Shown: piece after piece, positions 1 to 7,407 of the stretch
Position numbering within the stretch: the first letter of the stretch is position 1
Layout: every line of letters begins with the position of its first letter
Source of the DNA: Mycolicibacter terrae
Lineage (GTDB): Bacteria; Actinomycetota; Actinomycetes; Mycobacteriales; Mycobacteriaceae
NCBI RefSeq assembly: GCF_010727125.1
Contig: NZ_AP022564.1
Coordinates: 3,968,001-4,032,000, forward strand
Length of the DNA: 64,000 bases
Direction: 5' to 3'
Position numbers and translations under genes: made by a program
The notes under the pieces: model-generated
Seen by the model: only the letters and a program-made list of their open reading frames with translations
Told to the model about the DNA's origin: nothing
Databases searched by the model: none

Positions 1-971
1 TCATCGATGATCACCAGCAGATGCCGGCCCGACTCGGCCGGCTCGCCGGTGAACGCCGGACGCTCGGCCAGCACCGGCGCCAACAACCCCACCAACTCCT
101 CGGCGCTGCCGGCCAGGTAGCGGGCCGGGCCGACGCCATCGACAGAACCCGGAATATCCACCTGCGGCAACCACTTCAGCCATGACCAGGCCGGGCTCTC
201 CAGCTCCGGCGAGGCCAGCGCCACCCCGAGCATGGTCGGGTCGTGCCAGGTGACGGCCTGGGCGACCCAGGCCCGTATTGCACCCGCGACGTCTTCGGCG
301 GCACCGTCCTTCTCGGCCAGCACGGTGATCCGGGAGACCTTCGTCAGGTCCAGCCCGACCGGTACGTCGCGCACGGTGCGCTGGGTGTCGAGCAGGCTGC
401 GTAATGCGCTGTGCGACACCGGCTCCAGATCGATCTCGTCGGCGGTGTCGGTGACCCGCACCGCACTGGCCAACGGCACCGAATGCCGCCCGGTGCGCAC
501 CACCAGGAAGTCCTCGTCGTGCGGATCACGCTCCCACTGCCGGCGCGAACCGGGAACGACGGCCAGCTCCGACGGGTCGGGGTGCGACCACTCGGCGGCG
601 GCGCGCTGCTTGGCGGCCGAACCCCGGATGTTGTCCCGGACCACCGACAGATACCGCAGATAGTCGGCCCGCTCAGCATCGACCTCGACGGTGCGGGCCT
701 TCTTGTCCCCACCGCGATAGATACCCGCCGCCGCGACCAGCAGAGCGAACGGGAAGAACAGCATCACCGGCGAGATCAACCGCATACCGGTGGCGACCAT
801 CGCGATCACCATGCCGACGATCAGGATCACGATCACCACCGGCAGCGCCCGCTGCAGGAACGACGCCGGTACCACCCGCGGCAACTCCGGCGGCGGCTCG
901 ATGGTGATGGTGCCCTTGTCGGTGGGCGGCGCCGGCAGCCGACGACGCGCCTCAAAAATCAAACGACTCAT
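1..971 (-). CDS. eccC3: ESX-3 secretion ATPase EccC3 (N-terminal part, cut by window start)
   Basis: This is the membrane ATPase of the ESX-3 type VII secretion system. Only about 323 N-terminal residues are in the window. They begin MSRLIFEARRRLPAPP and carry two hydrophobic segments at about residues 40-90, as expected for EccC. The three FtsK/SpoIIIE ATPase domains lie beyond the edge. The ATG overlaps the eccB3 stop by four bases (ATGA), so translation is probably coupled. The identity rests on its place after eccA3 and eccB3 and on the N-terminal pattern; I saw no catalytic motif here. Confidence 0.88.
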   Translation of the reverse strand, partial: MSRLIFEARRRLPAPPTDKGTITIEPPPELPRVVPASFLQRALPVVIVILIVGMVIAMVATGMRLISPVMLFFPFALLVAAAGIYRGGDKKARTVEVDAERADYLRYLSVVRDNIRGSAAKQRAAAEWSHPDPSELAVVPGSRRQWERDPHDEDFLVVRTGRHSVPLASAVRVTDTADEIDLEPVSHSALRSLLDTQRTVRDVPVGLDLTKVSRITVLAEKDGAAEDVAGAIRAWVAQAVTWHDPTMLGVALASPELESPAWSWLKWLPQVDIPGSVDGVGPARYLAGSAEELVGLLAPVLAERPAFTGEPAESGRHLLVIID

Positions 972-2590
972 CGGGTCTCTCCCCCGGTAGTGGCGCCCAG
1001 ATCGGCCGTAGCGCGGCGGACGGGCCGTTGGTCCGGCGCCAGCCCGTCGTGGGCCAGCAGCGCGTCGGAGCGCGACAAGGTCGGTCCAAGGGCGAACTGC
1101 GACAGCACCGACCACGGAATGGGCAGTGCGGGCTGGCTCAACCCGAGCGCGGACACGGTGTCACCGTCACCACCGGTGGTACCGCCTTCGGTGTTGACCC
1201 CGTAGCGCACCCCGGTGTCGGAGATCCAGAAGAGTGGGCCCGCAGTGGGATTGGCGGTGGGGTCGCTGTTGACACTCTGGGTGAAGTAGCCGGTGCCCGG
1301 GTCCAGGGCGACCCGGGCGGCCGTCCCGCCGACACCGGCGCCGACCAGATCCAGGGTGCGCACGCCGTCGCGCAGCGGCAGCGAGGAGCCGGACAGCAGC
1401 GTCAGCGAGCTGGTACTGGCCCCGGCGGCCCGGCTCCAGTGCGCACAGGTGAGCGGGTCGGCCACCGGATCGGTGAGGCTGACCGGTTTCTCGGGGAAGC
1501 GGGAGGTGTCCAGCGCGTGCGACACCGGCAGTCGCGCGATGTCGTCGGCGCCGAGCAGCGGCGGCTTCTCCAGCCCGTGCGAGTCGGTGTTACGCAGCAC
1601 CGCCGCGAGCACCCCGGAGATCGGCTGCAGGCCGTCCGGCAACACCGCGTAGTAGCGCACGGTCGCCTCCGAGCCGCCCTCCAAGGTGTGCGCCGCCACG
1701 ACCGCGCCGATCGGAGCGTCGGCCGGCAGGTCGAACGACGGCTTGTCGCCGGCGCCGGGGATCAGCGGTGCCGTCAGCGCGGGCGCCTCCGGGATCACGT
1801 TGAACAGGCCCGTCGAGATCGAACGCGGCGTGGGGACGGCCGAGCCCCGCTCACCGATCCCGAGGGCACCGGTGATGGCACGGTCGGACAGATCGATCCG
1901 GCTGCGCTTGCCCTCCCACAGCAGCCAGGCGCCCGCACCGTTGTCGGCCAGCACCGCCTGCTGTGCGTCGAGCGCGCCGGCGCGGGATCCGCCGTCGCCC
2001 GGCGGCCCGGCGATCACCGTCACCCCGGCGGCCGTACCGGCCACCGAGTCGCACACCGTCCAGTCCGCGTCACGGCTGGCGTTCTGCACCATCCGCTCCG
2101 GGGCGCCCGGAATGCCGATCAGGTTGCCGCGCGGAATCTTATCCAGCCCAGTGCTTTTCACCGCGGTTGGGTTGACCGGGCGCCCGACGATCAGCCGGGC
2201 GGAGGTCAGGTTCAGCACCGGGTGCAGCTGGTCGCCGACCCGCACGTACAGCGCCGAAGTCGACTTGTCCGCCAGCACCGGGTCGTTGGCGGCCGCACTG
2301 TTGGGCCAGATCAGGGTGAACACAAAGCAGCCGCCCGCCACGGTGGCCAGCACCAGCAGGCCCATCAGGACCGCACGGGCCTGCGAGCGAAGCGGCTCCA
2401 CCAGCATCCGGGTGTCGTGCAGGGCGACGCCCGAGGCGATCCGCCGCATCACGAACCGCCAGCCGCTGACCTGATGCTTGGTGACGAAACCCCGCCGGTA
2501 CTCGACCCGGTCGGGGTTCTCGTTGACCGGGGTGCGCGAGGCGAACGAACGCCGCTCCTCATCGCTGCGGTCGGGCTGAGCGCCGCTCAC
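968..2590 (-). CDS. eccB3: ESX-3 core membrane protein EccB3
   Basis: EccB is a single-pass membrane protein of the ESX core complex with a large periplasmic domain. The 540-residue protein has a conserved cytoplasmic N-terminus (RRSFASRTPVN, RRGFVTKHQVSGWRFVMRR). One membrane helix lies at about residues 73-95, followed by a long periplasmic part with stretches such as LYVRVGDQLHPVLNLTSARL. I recall nearly the same text from M. tuberculosis Rv0283, which points to ESX-3 rather than another ESX system. It overlaps eccA3 upstream and eccC3 downstream by four bases each, giving one tightly packed operon. Confidence 0.95.
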   Translation of the reverse strand: MSGAQPDRSDEERRSFASRTPVNENPDRVEYRRGFVTKHQVSGWRFVMRRIASGVALHDTRMLVEPLRSQARAVLMGLLVLATVAGGCFVFTLIWPNSAAANDPVLADKSTSALYVRVGDQLHPVLNLTSARLIVGRPVNPTAVKSTGLDKIPRGNLIGIPGAPERMVQNASRDADWTVCDSVAGTAAGVTVIAGPPGDGGSRAGALDAQQAVLADNGAGAWLLWEGKRSRIDLSDRAITGALGIGERGSAVPTPRSISTGLFNVIPEAPALTAPLIPGAGDKPSFDLPADAPIGAVVAAHTLEGGSEATVRYYAVLPDGLQPISGVLAAVLRNTDSHGLEKPPLLGADDIARLPVSHALDTSRFPEKPVSLTDPVADPLTCAHWSRAAGASTSSLTLLSGSSLPLRDGVRTLDLVGAGVGGTAARVALDPGTGYFTQSVNSDPTANPTAGPLFWISDTGVRYGVNTEGGTTGGDGDTVSALGLSQPALPIPWSVLSQFALGPTLSRSDALLAHDGLAPDQRPVRRATADLGATTGGETR

Positions 2591-4419
2591 GCGTTCGCCT
2601 CCAGACCCAGGCCACGCAGCAACGGCGTCACCGAGTTACGGACATCTTCGGTAGTGATGGTCATGAGCTCCTCATCGGTGAACACACCGGTACCGGACTG
2701 TTCGGAATGGTCGAGCCGGAACTCGCGCTCCTCCTCGGAGCGCTCCACCAGGTTCCGGACGAACCGGCCGTTGCCGGCGATGTCGAGGCTGCGCCGGGCG
2801 ATCCCGTTGGCGTCGGGGTGCGACGCCTCGGCCAGCTGGCCGAAGAGCGCCTGCATCTCCTCCAGCGCGGACTGCTCGAAGCGGCTGTCGCGCTGCTCGG
2901 CCATCTTGTAGGCGATCTCGACCAGCTCCGGCGGTTGGTAGGACGGAAAATCGATGCTGCGGGTGAACCGCGACCGCAGACCTTCGTTGGTGTCCAGGAA
3001 CCGGTCCAGGTCGGCGCGGTAGCCGGCGACGATCACCACCAGGCGATCGCGGTCGTTTTCCATCCGCGCCAGCAGGGTGTCGATGGCGACCAGCCCGAAG
3101 TCGTTCTTGGCGCCGGTTGCCACCAGCGCGTAGGCCTCGTCGAGGAACAGCACGCCGTCCAGCGCACTGTCGATGATCGCGTTGGTCTTGGCCTCGGTCT
3201 CCCCGATGTGCTGGCCGATCAGGTCGGCACGGTGCACCTCTTTGATGTTCTCTTTCTTCAACAGCCCCAGGCCGCAGTAGATCTTTGCCACCACGCGGGC
3301 GATGGTGGTCTTACCGGTCCCGGGAGGGCCGGCGAATACCAGGTGGTGGGTGCGCTGGCCGACGGCCAGTCCGTGCTGCTTGCGCACCACCTCCATGGCC
3401 ACCGAGCTTTTGAGCCGCTGCACCTGGTTCTTGACCTCGGACAGGCCGATGAACTCTCCGAGTTCACGTTCGGCCTCGGCCAGCAGTTCGGCCTTGCGTT
3501 CGTGGGCGGCCGGGTCGATGAAGTCCTCGGCGCTCGGCTCGGTCTCGGGGTCCCAGGGATCGGTCCGCGCCTCGATCCGCGCCGCGGTGGTCGTGACGAT
3601 CCCGAAGCTGGTGTCCAACAACGCATGTTGAACCTGCTCGTTCTCCGGGTCGGCGGCGTAGAGGTCCTGCAGCACCTCGGCGGCCGTCTCGTCGTCGCCC
3701 TGCGCCCGCAGGATCAGTCCCTTGGCCAGGGCCCCGTCGGTTGCGGCCACGGCGATCGGCCCTTCCGGCTCCTCCAGATAGGACAACGCCGGGGCGTACA
3801 TGCCCAGCCGGGCCAGCGCGATGCCGAGGGCGATCTTGGCGGCGTGGGTGAACAGCTCGTCGCGGTCGGGGTCGTTGACTATCGGGGTCAGCATTTTGAC
3901 CATGTCCGACCAGCGCCCGGCGTGGTGGTTCACCGCGATCGCCAGCCAGCGCGCGTCGTTCCAGTCCGGACGCCGCTGCGTGATCTCGGCGACCAGCTCG
4001 TTGGCCTCCGCGCAGCGGCCCGCCATCGCCAGCTGGGCGGCATGCGCAAGGTGGAAGTCGTCGGCTTCGGTGGCGCGCAGCTTCAAGTACAGGCCGGTGT
4101 CGTAATGGAAGCCCAGCGCGCCCTGCGGCAGGTCCAGACGCCGCTGCAGCGCCCCGGCGGTGGCGGCGGTCTGGGAGGCGGCGGCCAGCACCCGCGGCGA
4201 CTGGTCGCCGGCGGCGGCCAGGCCGGTCCAGGCGTCGCACTGCTCGTGCGCGACCCGGGTCAGCGCGGTGAAGCCGGTGCGGGCCGCGGCCAGGTCGGCC
4301 GGCCGTTGCCGCTGGTAGACGGGGATACCCAGGGCACGGCAGCAGGTGGCGAACCGGCTGAGGGTTTCCTCGTCAACCCGTGGTTGCGGTGTCAACAGAG
4401 CCGCGTCACCGTTGTTCAT
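2587..4419 (-). CDS. eccA3: ESX-3 AAA+ ATPase EccA3
   Basis: EccA is the cytosolic AAA+ ATPase of ESX systems. This one has 610 residues: an N-terminal TPR-like helical region (to about residue 280), then a CbxX/CfqX-type AAA+ domain. Walker A GPPGTGKTT is at about residue 363 and Walker B VLFLDEAYAL at about residue 420. It is the first gene of the eccA3-eccB3-eccC3 operon. The roughly 270 bases upstream hold two IdeR-like boxes and one Zur-like box, matching the known iron and zinc control of ESX-3 in M. tuberculosis. The ATG at 4419 is the first in-frame start after these boxes. Confidence 0.95.
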   Translation of the reverse strand: MNNGDAALLTPQPRVDEETLSRFATCCRALGIPVYQRQRPADLAAARTGFTALTRVAHEQCDAWTGLAAAGDQSPRVLAAASQTAATAGALQRRLDLPQGALGFHYDTGLYLKLRATEADDFHLAHAAQLAMAGRCAEANELVAEITQRRPDWNDARWLAIAVNHHAGRWSDMVKMLTPIVNDPDRDELFTHAAKIALGIALARLGMYAPALSYLEEPEGPIAVAATDGALAKGLILRAQGDDETAAEVLQDLYAADPENEQVQHALLDTSFGIVTTTAARIEARTDPWDPETEPSAEDFIDPAAHERKAELLAEAERELGEFIGLSEVKNQVQRLKSSVAMEVVRKQHGLAVGQRTHHLVFAGPPGTGKTTIARVVAKIYCGLGLLKKENIKEVHRADLIGQHIGETEAKTNAIIDSALDGVLFLDEAYALVATGAKNDFGLVAIDTLLARMENDRDRLVVIVAGYRADLDRFLDTNEGLRSRFTRSIDFPSYQPPELVEIAYKMAEQRDSRFEQSALEEMQALFGQLAEASHPDANGIARRSLDIAGNGRFVRNLVERSEEEREFRLDHSEQSGTGVFTDEELMTITTEDVRNSVTPLLRGLGLEANA

Positions 4420-4437
4420 GCGTGGCTCGCCCCTTCA

Positions 4438-4456
4438 CCAGTGTTGCCTAAGCTAA
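4438..4456. promoter_or_regulatory. IdeR-like iron box upstream of eccA3 (proximal)
   Basis: Read on the minus strand this is TTAGCTTAGGCAACACTGG. By eye it matches 13 of 19 positions of the IdeR consensus TTAGGTTAGGCTAACCTAA, with the first half-site best kept. It ends about 20 bases before the eccA3 start. ESX-3 is known to be repressed by iron-loaded IdeR; binding here is inferred. Confidence 0.55.
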
Positions 4457-4465
4457 CTCGGCTGA

Positions 4466-4488
4466 AGTTAGCATTGCATAAGCTAACT
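4466..4488. promoter_or_regulatory. IdeR-like palindrome upstream of eccA3 (distal)
   Basis: AGTTAGC (4466-4472) and GCTAACT (4482-4488) form a perfect inverted repeat with nine bases between. The inner 19 bases (4468-4486) match about 14 of 19 IdeR consensus positions. Together with the proximal box this looks like a double IdeR operator for the ESX-3 operon. Confidence 0.65.
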
Positions 4489-4605
4489 GTCGAGGTCGGT
4501 CGGGACGATCGTCGAGTGGCTTCCGTCACCGCGCGTGGCGCTTGGTCGGCAGGTAGAGCCGGCACCCAAGCACCGGCATCGGTCCAACCCATTACCGCTC
4601 CTTAT

Positions 4606-4620
4606 TGAAAATCATTTTCG
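4606..4620. promoter_or_regulatory. Zur-like zinc box upstream of eccA3
   Basis: TGAAAATCATTTTCG is an almost perfect AT-rich palindrome in GC-rich surroundings and resembles the actinobacterial Zur box (TGAAAATNATTTTCA type). It lies about 187 bases upstream of eccA3. In M. tuberculosis the same operon is controlled by Zur as well as IdeR, so the position fits; binding is inferred. Confidence 0.65.
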
Positions 4621-4685
4621 ATTGCGTGGCACGTTACCGCATCCGCGGCTGGTTGGCGAAGGCGGTTTGACGTTCTCGGCGATCC

Positions 4686-5594
4686 CTACCGTTTGATCGC
4701 CCGGACCAGTGAGTTCCGCGCGATCATCGGGCCAGCCTCGCTGTCCGGACCCGGAATCGGGCGGCCCAGCTCGCGCAGGTAGTCCGCCAACGGCGTCGCC
4801 ACCGCGGTCCAGCCCCGCGCGCCGAACCACTCATCGGCCGGCGCACAGCGCTCGTTGTAGACCAACCGGTGGAAGGTGCGACTGTCGTCGTCGGCCGCCA
4901 CTTCGGCCTCCACCGCCGCGGCGAAGTCCTCGTCGGACAGCGGGGCGCCGTCCTCGACCGCTACCTGGCTGCCCGGAGCGGCCAGGCCGTCGATGCCGGT
5001 GAACAACTGCTCCTGCGCGTCAGCCGGCAGATAGACCAGCACGCCCTCGGCGATCCAGGCCGAGGGCTGGGCCGGATCGAAGCCACTGGCGACAAGCGCC
5101 GCGGGCCAGTCTTCGCGAAGATCGACGGCGACCTCGCGCCGCTCCGCCGTCGGCCGGATGCCGCGCTGCGAGAGTACGTAACTCTTGTAGGCCAGCACCT
5201 GGGGCTGGTCCAGTTCGAAGATCGTCGTCCCGTCCGGCCAGTCCAATCGGTAGGCCCGGGAGTCGAGCCCGGCCGCCAGCATGACCACCTGGCGCACCCC
5301 GGCGTCGGCGGCGCGGCGGAAGTAGTCGTCGAAGTAGCGGGTACGCGCGCCCTGGAAGTTGACAAAGTGCTCGCCGAAATCACTGGTCAACAGTCGATGA
5401 TCGGGCAGGTTGCCCTCCACCACCGCTTGCCAGTCCCCGCCCGCTGCCCGGCAGAACACCTCCGCATAAGGATCGACCACCACCGGATCGGGCTTGCGGG
5501 CCTCTAACGCCCTGGCGGCGGCCACCCGCAACGCGGTCATGCCCACACTCGTGGTGATGTCCCAACTGTCACCTTCACTGCGCATCTCAGGCAT
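4686..5594 (-). CDS. S-adenosylmethionine-dependent methyltransferase, TIGR00027 family
   Basis: The 302-residue protein belongs to the mycobacterial TIGR00027 methyltransferase paralog family. The SAM-binding region is MLAAGLDSRAYRLDWP at about residues 105-120. Typical family stretches are DITTSVGMTALRVAAARA near the N-terminus and AWIAEGVLVYLPADAQEQL in the second half. It corresponds in place to Rv0281, next to eccA3 in M. tuberculosis. The substrate is unknown for most of this family. The gene is on the same strand as ESX-3, but the regulatory boxes lie between them, so it probably has its own promoter. Confidence 0.88.
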   Translation of the reverse strand: MPEMRSEGDSWDITTSVGMTALRVAAARALEARKPDPVVVDPYAEVFCRAAGGDWQAVVEGNLPDHRLLTSDFGEHFVNFQGARTRYFDDYFRRAADAGVRQVVMLAAGLDSRAYRLDWPDGTTIFELDQPQVLAYKSYVLSQRGIRPTAERREVAVDLREDWPAALVASGFDPAQPSAWIAEGVLVYLPADAQEQLFTGIDGLAAPGSQVAVEDGAPLSDEDFAAAVEAEVAADDDSRTFHRLVYNERCAPADEWFGARGWTAVATPLADYLRELGRPIPGPDSEAGPMIARNSLVRAIKR

Positions 5595-5657
5595 TCCAGT
5601 GACCCTACGCCGCTGTAACCAGCGAGGAATCCCCGATTACTCGCGGTCCCCGACCGG

Positions 5658-5945
5658 TCAGCCCCACTTGGCGGCTTCGGCGGTGTCGCGGGCGTTCATC
5701 ATCAAGGTGTTGGTCTCATGCGTGCTCGCCATCGCACGATAAGCCAGCACCAACTCCTCCATCGCCTGATTCCACTGCACCTGCCACGCCTGATACGTCA
5801 TCCCCGTATCGCCCTGCCACGCCGCCGACAACGCCGCCTGCTCACTGGCGATATCAGCACCCACCGCCTGCAACGTGCCCGCATACCCATTCATCTCCGC
5901 GGCATGAGCCAGCATCGCCGGGTAGTTGTACATAATCTGCGACAT
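5658..5945 (-). CDS. esxH: EsxH-like WXG100 secreted protein (EsxH/EsxR type)
   Basis: This 95-residue protein starts MSQIMYNYPAMLAHAAEM and contains the WQGDTG turn (WXG motif) between two helices; it ends TAEAAKWG. The sequence closely matches EsxH (TB10.4) and EsxR of M. tuberculosis. These heterodimerise with EsxG/EsxS and are secreted by ESX-3. An upstream in-frame ATG would add 32 residues, but the start at 5945 matches the family. It lies 34 bases after the esxG-like gene. In M. tuberculosis esxGH sits inside the ESX-3 operon, downstream of eccC3. This copy is upstream of eccA3 and may be a second pair, as esxS/esxR are. Confidence 0.92.
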   Translation of the reverse strand: MSQIMYNYPAMLAHAAEMNGYAGTLQAVGADIASEQAALSAAWQGDTGMTYQAWQVQWNQAMEELVLAYRAMASTHETNTLMMNARDTAEAAKWG

Positions 5946-5979
5946 CAGACTGTGTTCCTTTCTCTGGCCCCGATATCCC

Positions 5980-6276
5980 TTAAACCCCGGTGTAACCCGA
6001 CGCCGCAGCAGCATCAGCCGCGACATAAGTACTGCCCGCATCAGCCAGATTCACCTGCGCCATATCCAGCAACGCATTCACCCGCGCCGCCATCGCCACA
6101 AACCGCGCATGCGACCCCTGAAACGCCGCCGCCGCCTCACCGACATGAAACGCCTGCGCCGACAACGCCGCCTGCTCGGCCTGCGCCATCGTCGAACGCA
6201 TCAACGCCGCCTTAGCCCCAAACGCCGACTCCGACGCCACCAACTGCGGAATATGGGCATCCAACAAACTCATCAC
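5980..6276 (-). CDS. esxG: EsxG-like WXG100 partner protein (EsxG/EsxS type)
   Basis: The 98-residue protein reads MSLLDAHIPQLVASESAF after the first residue and continues with conserved EsxG features (QAEQAALSAQAFH, AARVNALLDMAQVNL, YVAADAAAASGYTG). It is the partner of the adjacent esxH-like product. A Shine-Dalgarno AAAGGAG lies seven bases before the ATG at 6276. The second ATG at 6273 gives the N-terminus seen in M. tuberculosis, so either may be used. No PE/PPE pair is next to it. Confidence 0.92.
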   Translation of the reverse strand: MMSLLDAHIPQLVASESAFGAKAALMRSTMAQAEQAALSAQAFHVGEAAAAFQGSHARFVAMAARVNALLDMAQVNLADAGSTYVAADAAAASGYTGV

Positions 6277-6493
6277 CGCACTCCTTTCTCCACTACCGGT
6301 TAGTCGCGAACCACGCCGGTCCGGTTCCCGGGCCGCGACAAGTCGCTGCCCGCGTCGTCGCGGAGTCGCTGCGGCACTGGAATGACGGTACGCCCGGGGA
6401 CGTCGGTCAGGTCAACAGCTGAGGGCAAATCATCCGGTATTTAACAGGATCTACGAATCGTTGACCGGTGATATATCCGCGATTGCGGACCTG

Positions 6494-7318
6494 TCAGCCG
6501 ACGATGCGGTCGGGCCGGCTGTAAACGTTCATCGAAGCGCCCCGCAGAAAGGCCACCAGGGTCAATCCAGATTCGACGGCCAAGTCGACGGCCAGCGACG
6601 ACGGGGCCGAGAGCGCGGCCAGCACCGGAATCCCGGCCATCACCGCCTTCTGGGTCAGCTCGAACGAGGCCCGCCCGCTGACCAGCAGCACGCTCCCGGT
6701 CAGCGGCACCGCGGCGTGTTCGAGTGCCCACCCGATCACCTTGTCGACGGCGTTATGCCGGCCGACGTCCTCGCGGACCACCCGCATACTGCCGCCGTCG
6801 GTGAAGTCGAACAGCGCCGCGGCATGCAGGCCGCCTGTGGTGGCGAAGACATCCTGGGCGGCCCGCAACTGATCGGGCATCGCCGTCAGCGCCGCCGCGG
6901 TAAGACGAACCGGGTCGTCGCCGGGGCTGTGGCGGCTGGCAAGGCGCACCGCTTCCAGCGAGGCTTTGCCGCAGATTCCGCAGGACGAGGTGGTGTAGAA
7001 GTTGCGGGTGACGTCGACCGCCGGCGGCGGGACGCCCGGGGCCAGCGTCACGTCCAGCACGTTGTAGGTGTTGGTTCCGTCCGGGTGGGCGCAGTATCGC
7101 GCGGTCAGCACGTCATCGCGCCTGGCGATGATTCCCTCGGTGAGCAGAAAGCCCTGCGCCAGCTCGATATCCGATCCCGGCGTGCGCATCGTGACCGTCA
7201 GCGGAACACCGCCCAGCCGGATCTCCAGCGGTTCCTCGACCGCCAGCGTCTCGGGCCGCTGCGTCGCGTCACCGGCGGCAAGGTGGCTGACCCGCCGACG
7301 CTGCGTAATCCGACTCAT
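6494..7318 (-). CDS. fdhD: Formate dehydrogenase sulfurtransferase FdhD
   Basis: FdhD passes sulfur from a cysteine desulfurase to the molybdenum (bis-MGD) cofactor of formate dehydrogenase and is needed for FDH activity. The 274-residue product has the key cysteine pair in SSCGICGKASLEA and the late family stretches VREDVGRHNAVDKVIG and SGRASFELTQKAVMAGIP. The start at 7318 (MSRITQRRRVS) was chosen over an upstream ATG that would add a non-conserved tail. It is divergent from the FDH catalytic gene, with about 90 bases between them. Confidence 0.95.
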   Translation of the reverse strand: MSRITQRRRVSHLAAGDATQRPETLAVEEPLEIRLGGVPLTVTMRTPGSDIELAQGFLLTEGIIARRDDVLTARYCAHPDGTNTYNVLDVTLAPGVPPPAVDVTRNFYTTSSCGICGKASLEAVRLASRHSPGDDPVRLTAAALTAMPDQLRAAQDVFATTGGLHAAALFDFTDGGSMRVVREDVGRHNAVDKVIGWALEHAAVPLTGSVLLVSGRASFELTQKAVMAGIPVLAALSAPSSLAVDLAVESGLTLVAFLRGASMNVYSRPDRIVG

Positions 7319-7407
7319 CGCCCCATCATCCCGGGTCCGATGCGGCCCCGTGCCCGGTTGCCCCGGAATGGCGGGTCGTTCGAGCACGCCGGGGCTACGC
7401 TGGCGAG

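Noticed and set aside
2707..4608. Long plus-strand open frame (633 codons) opposite eccA3.
   Set aside because: Antisense shadow; it also runs through the IdeR/Zur region, and eccA3 has Walker motifs on the minus strand.
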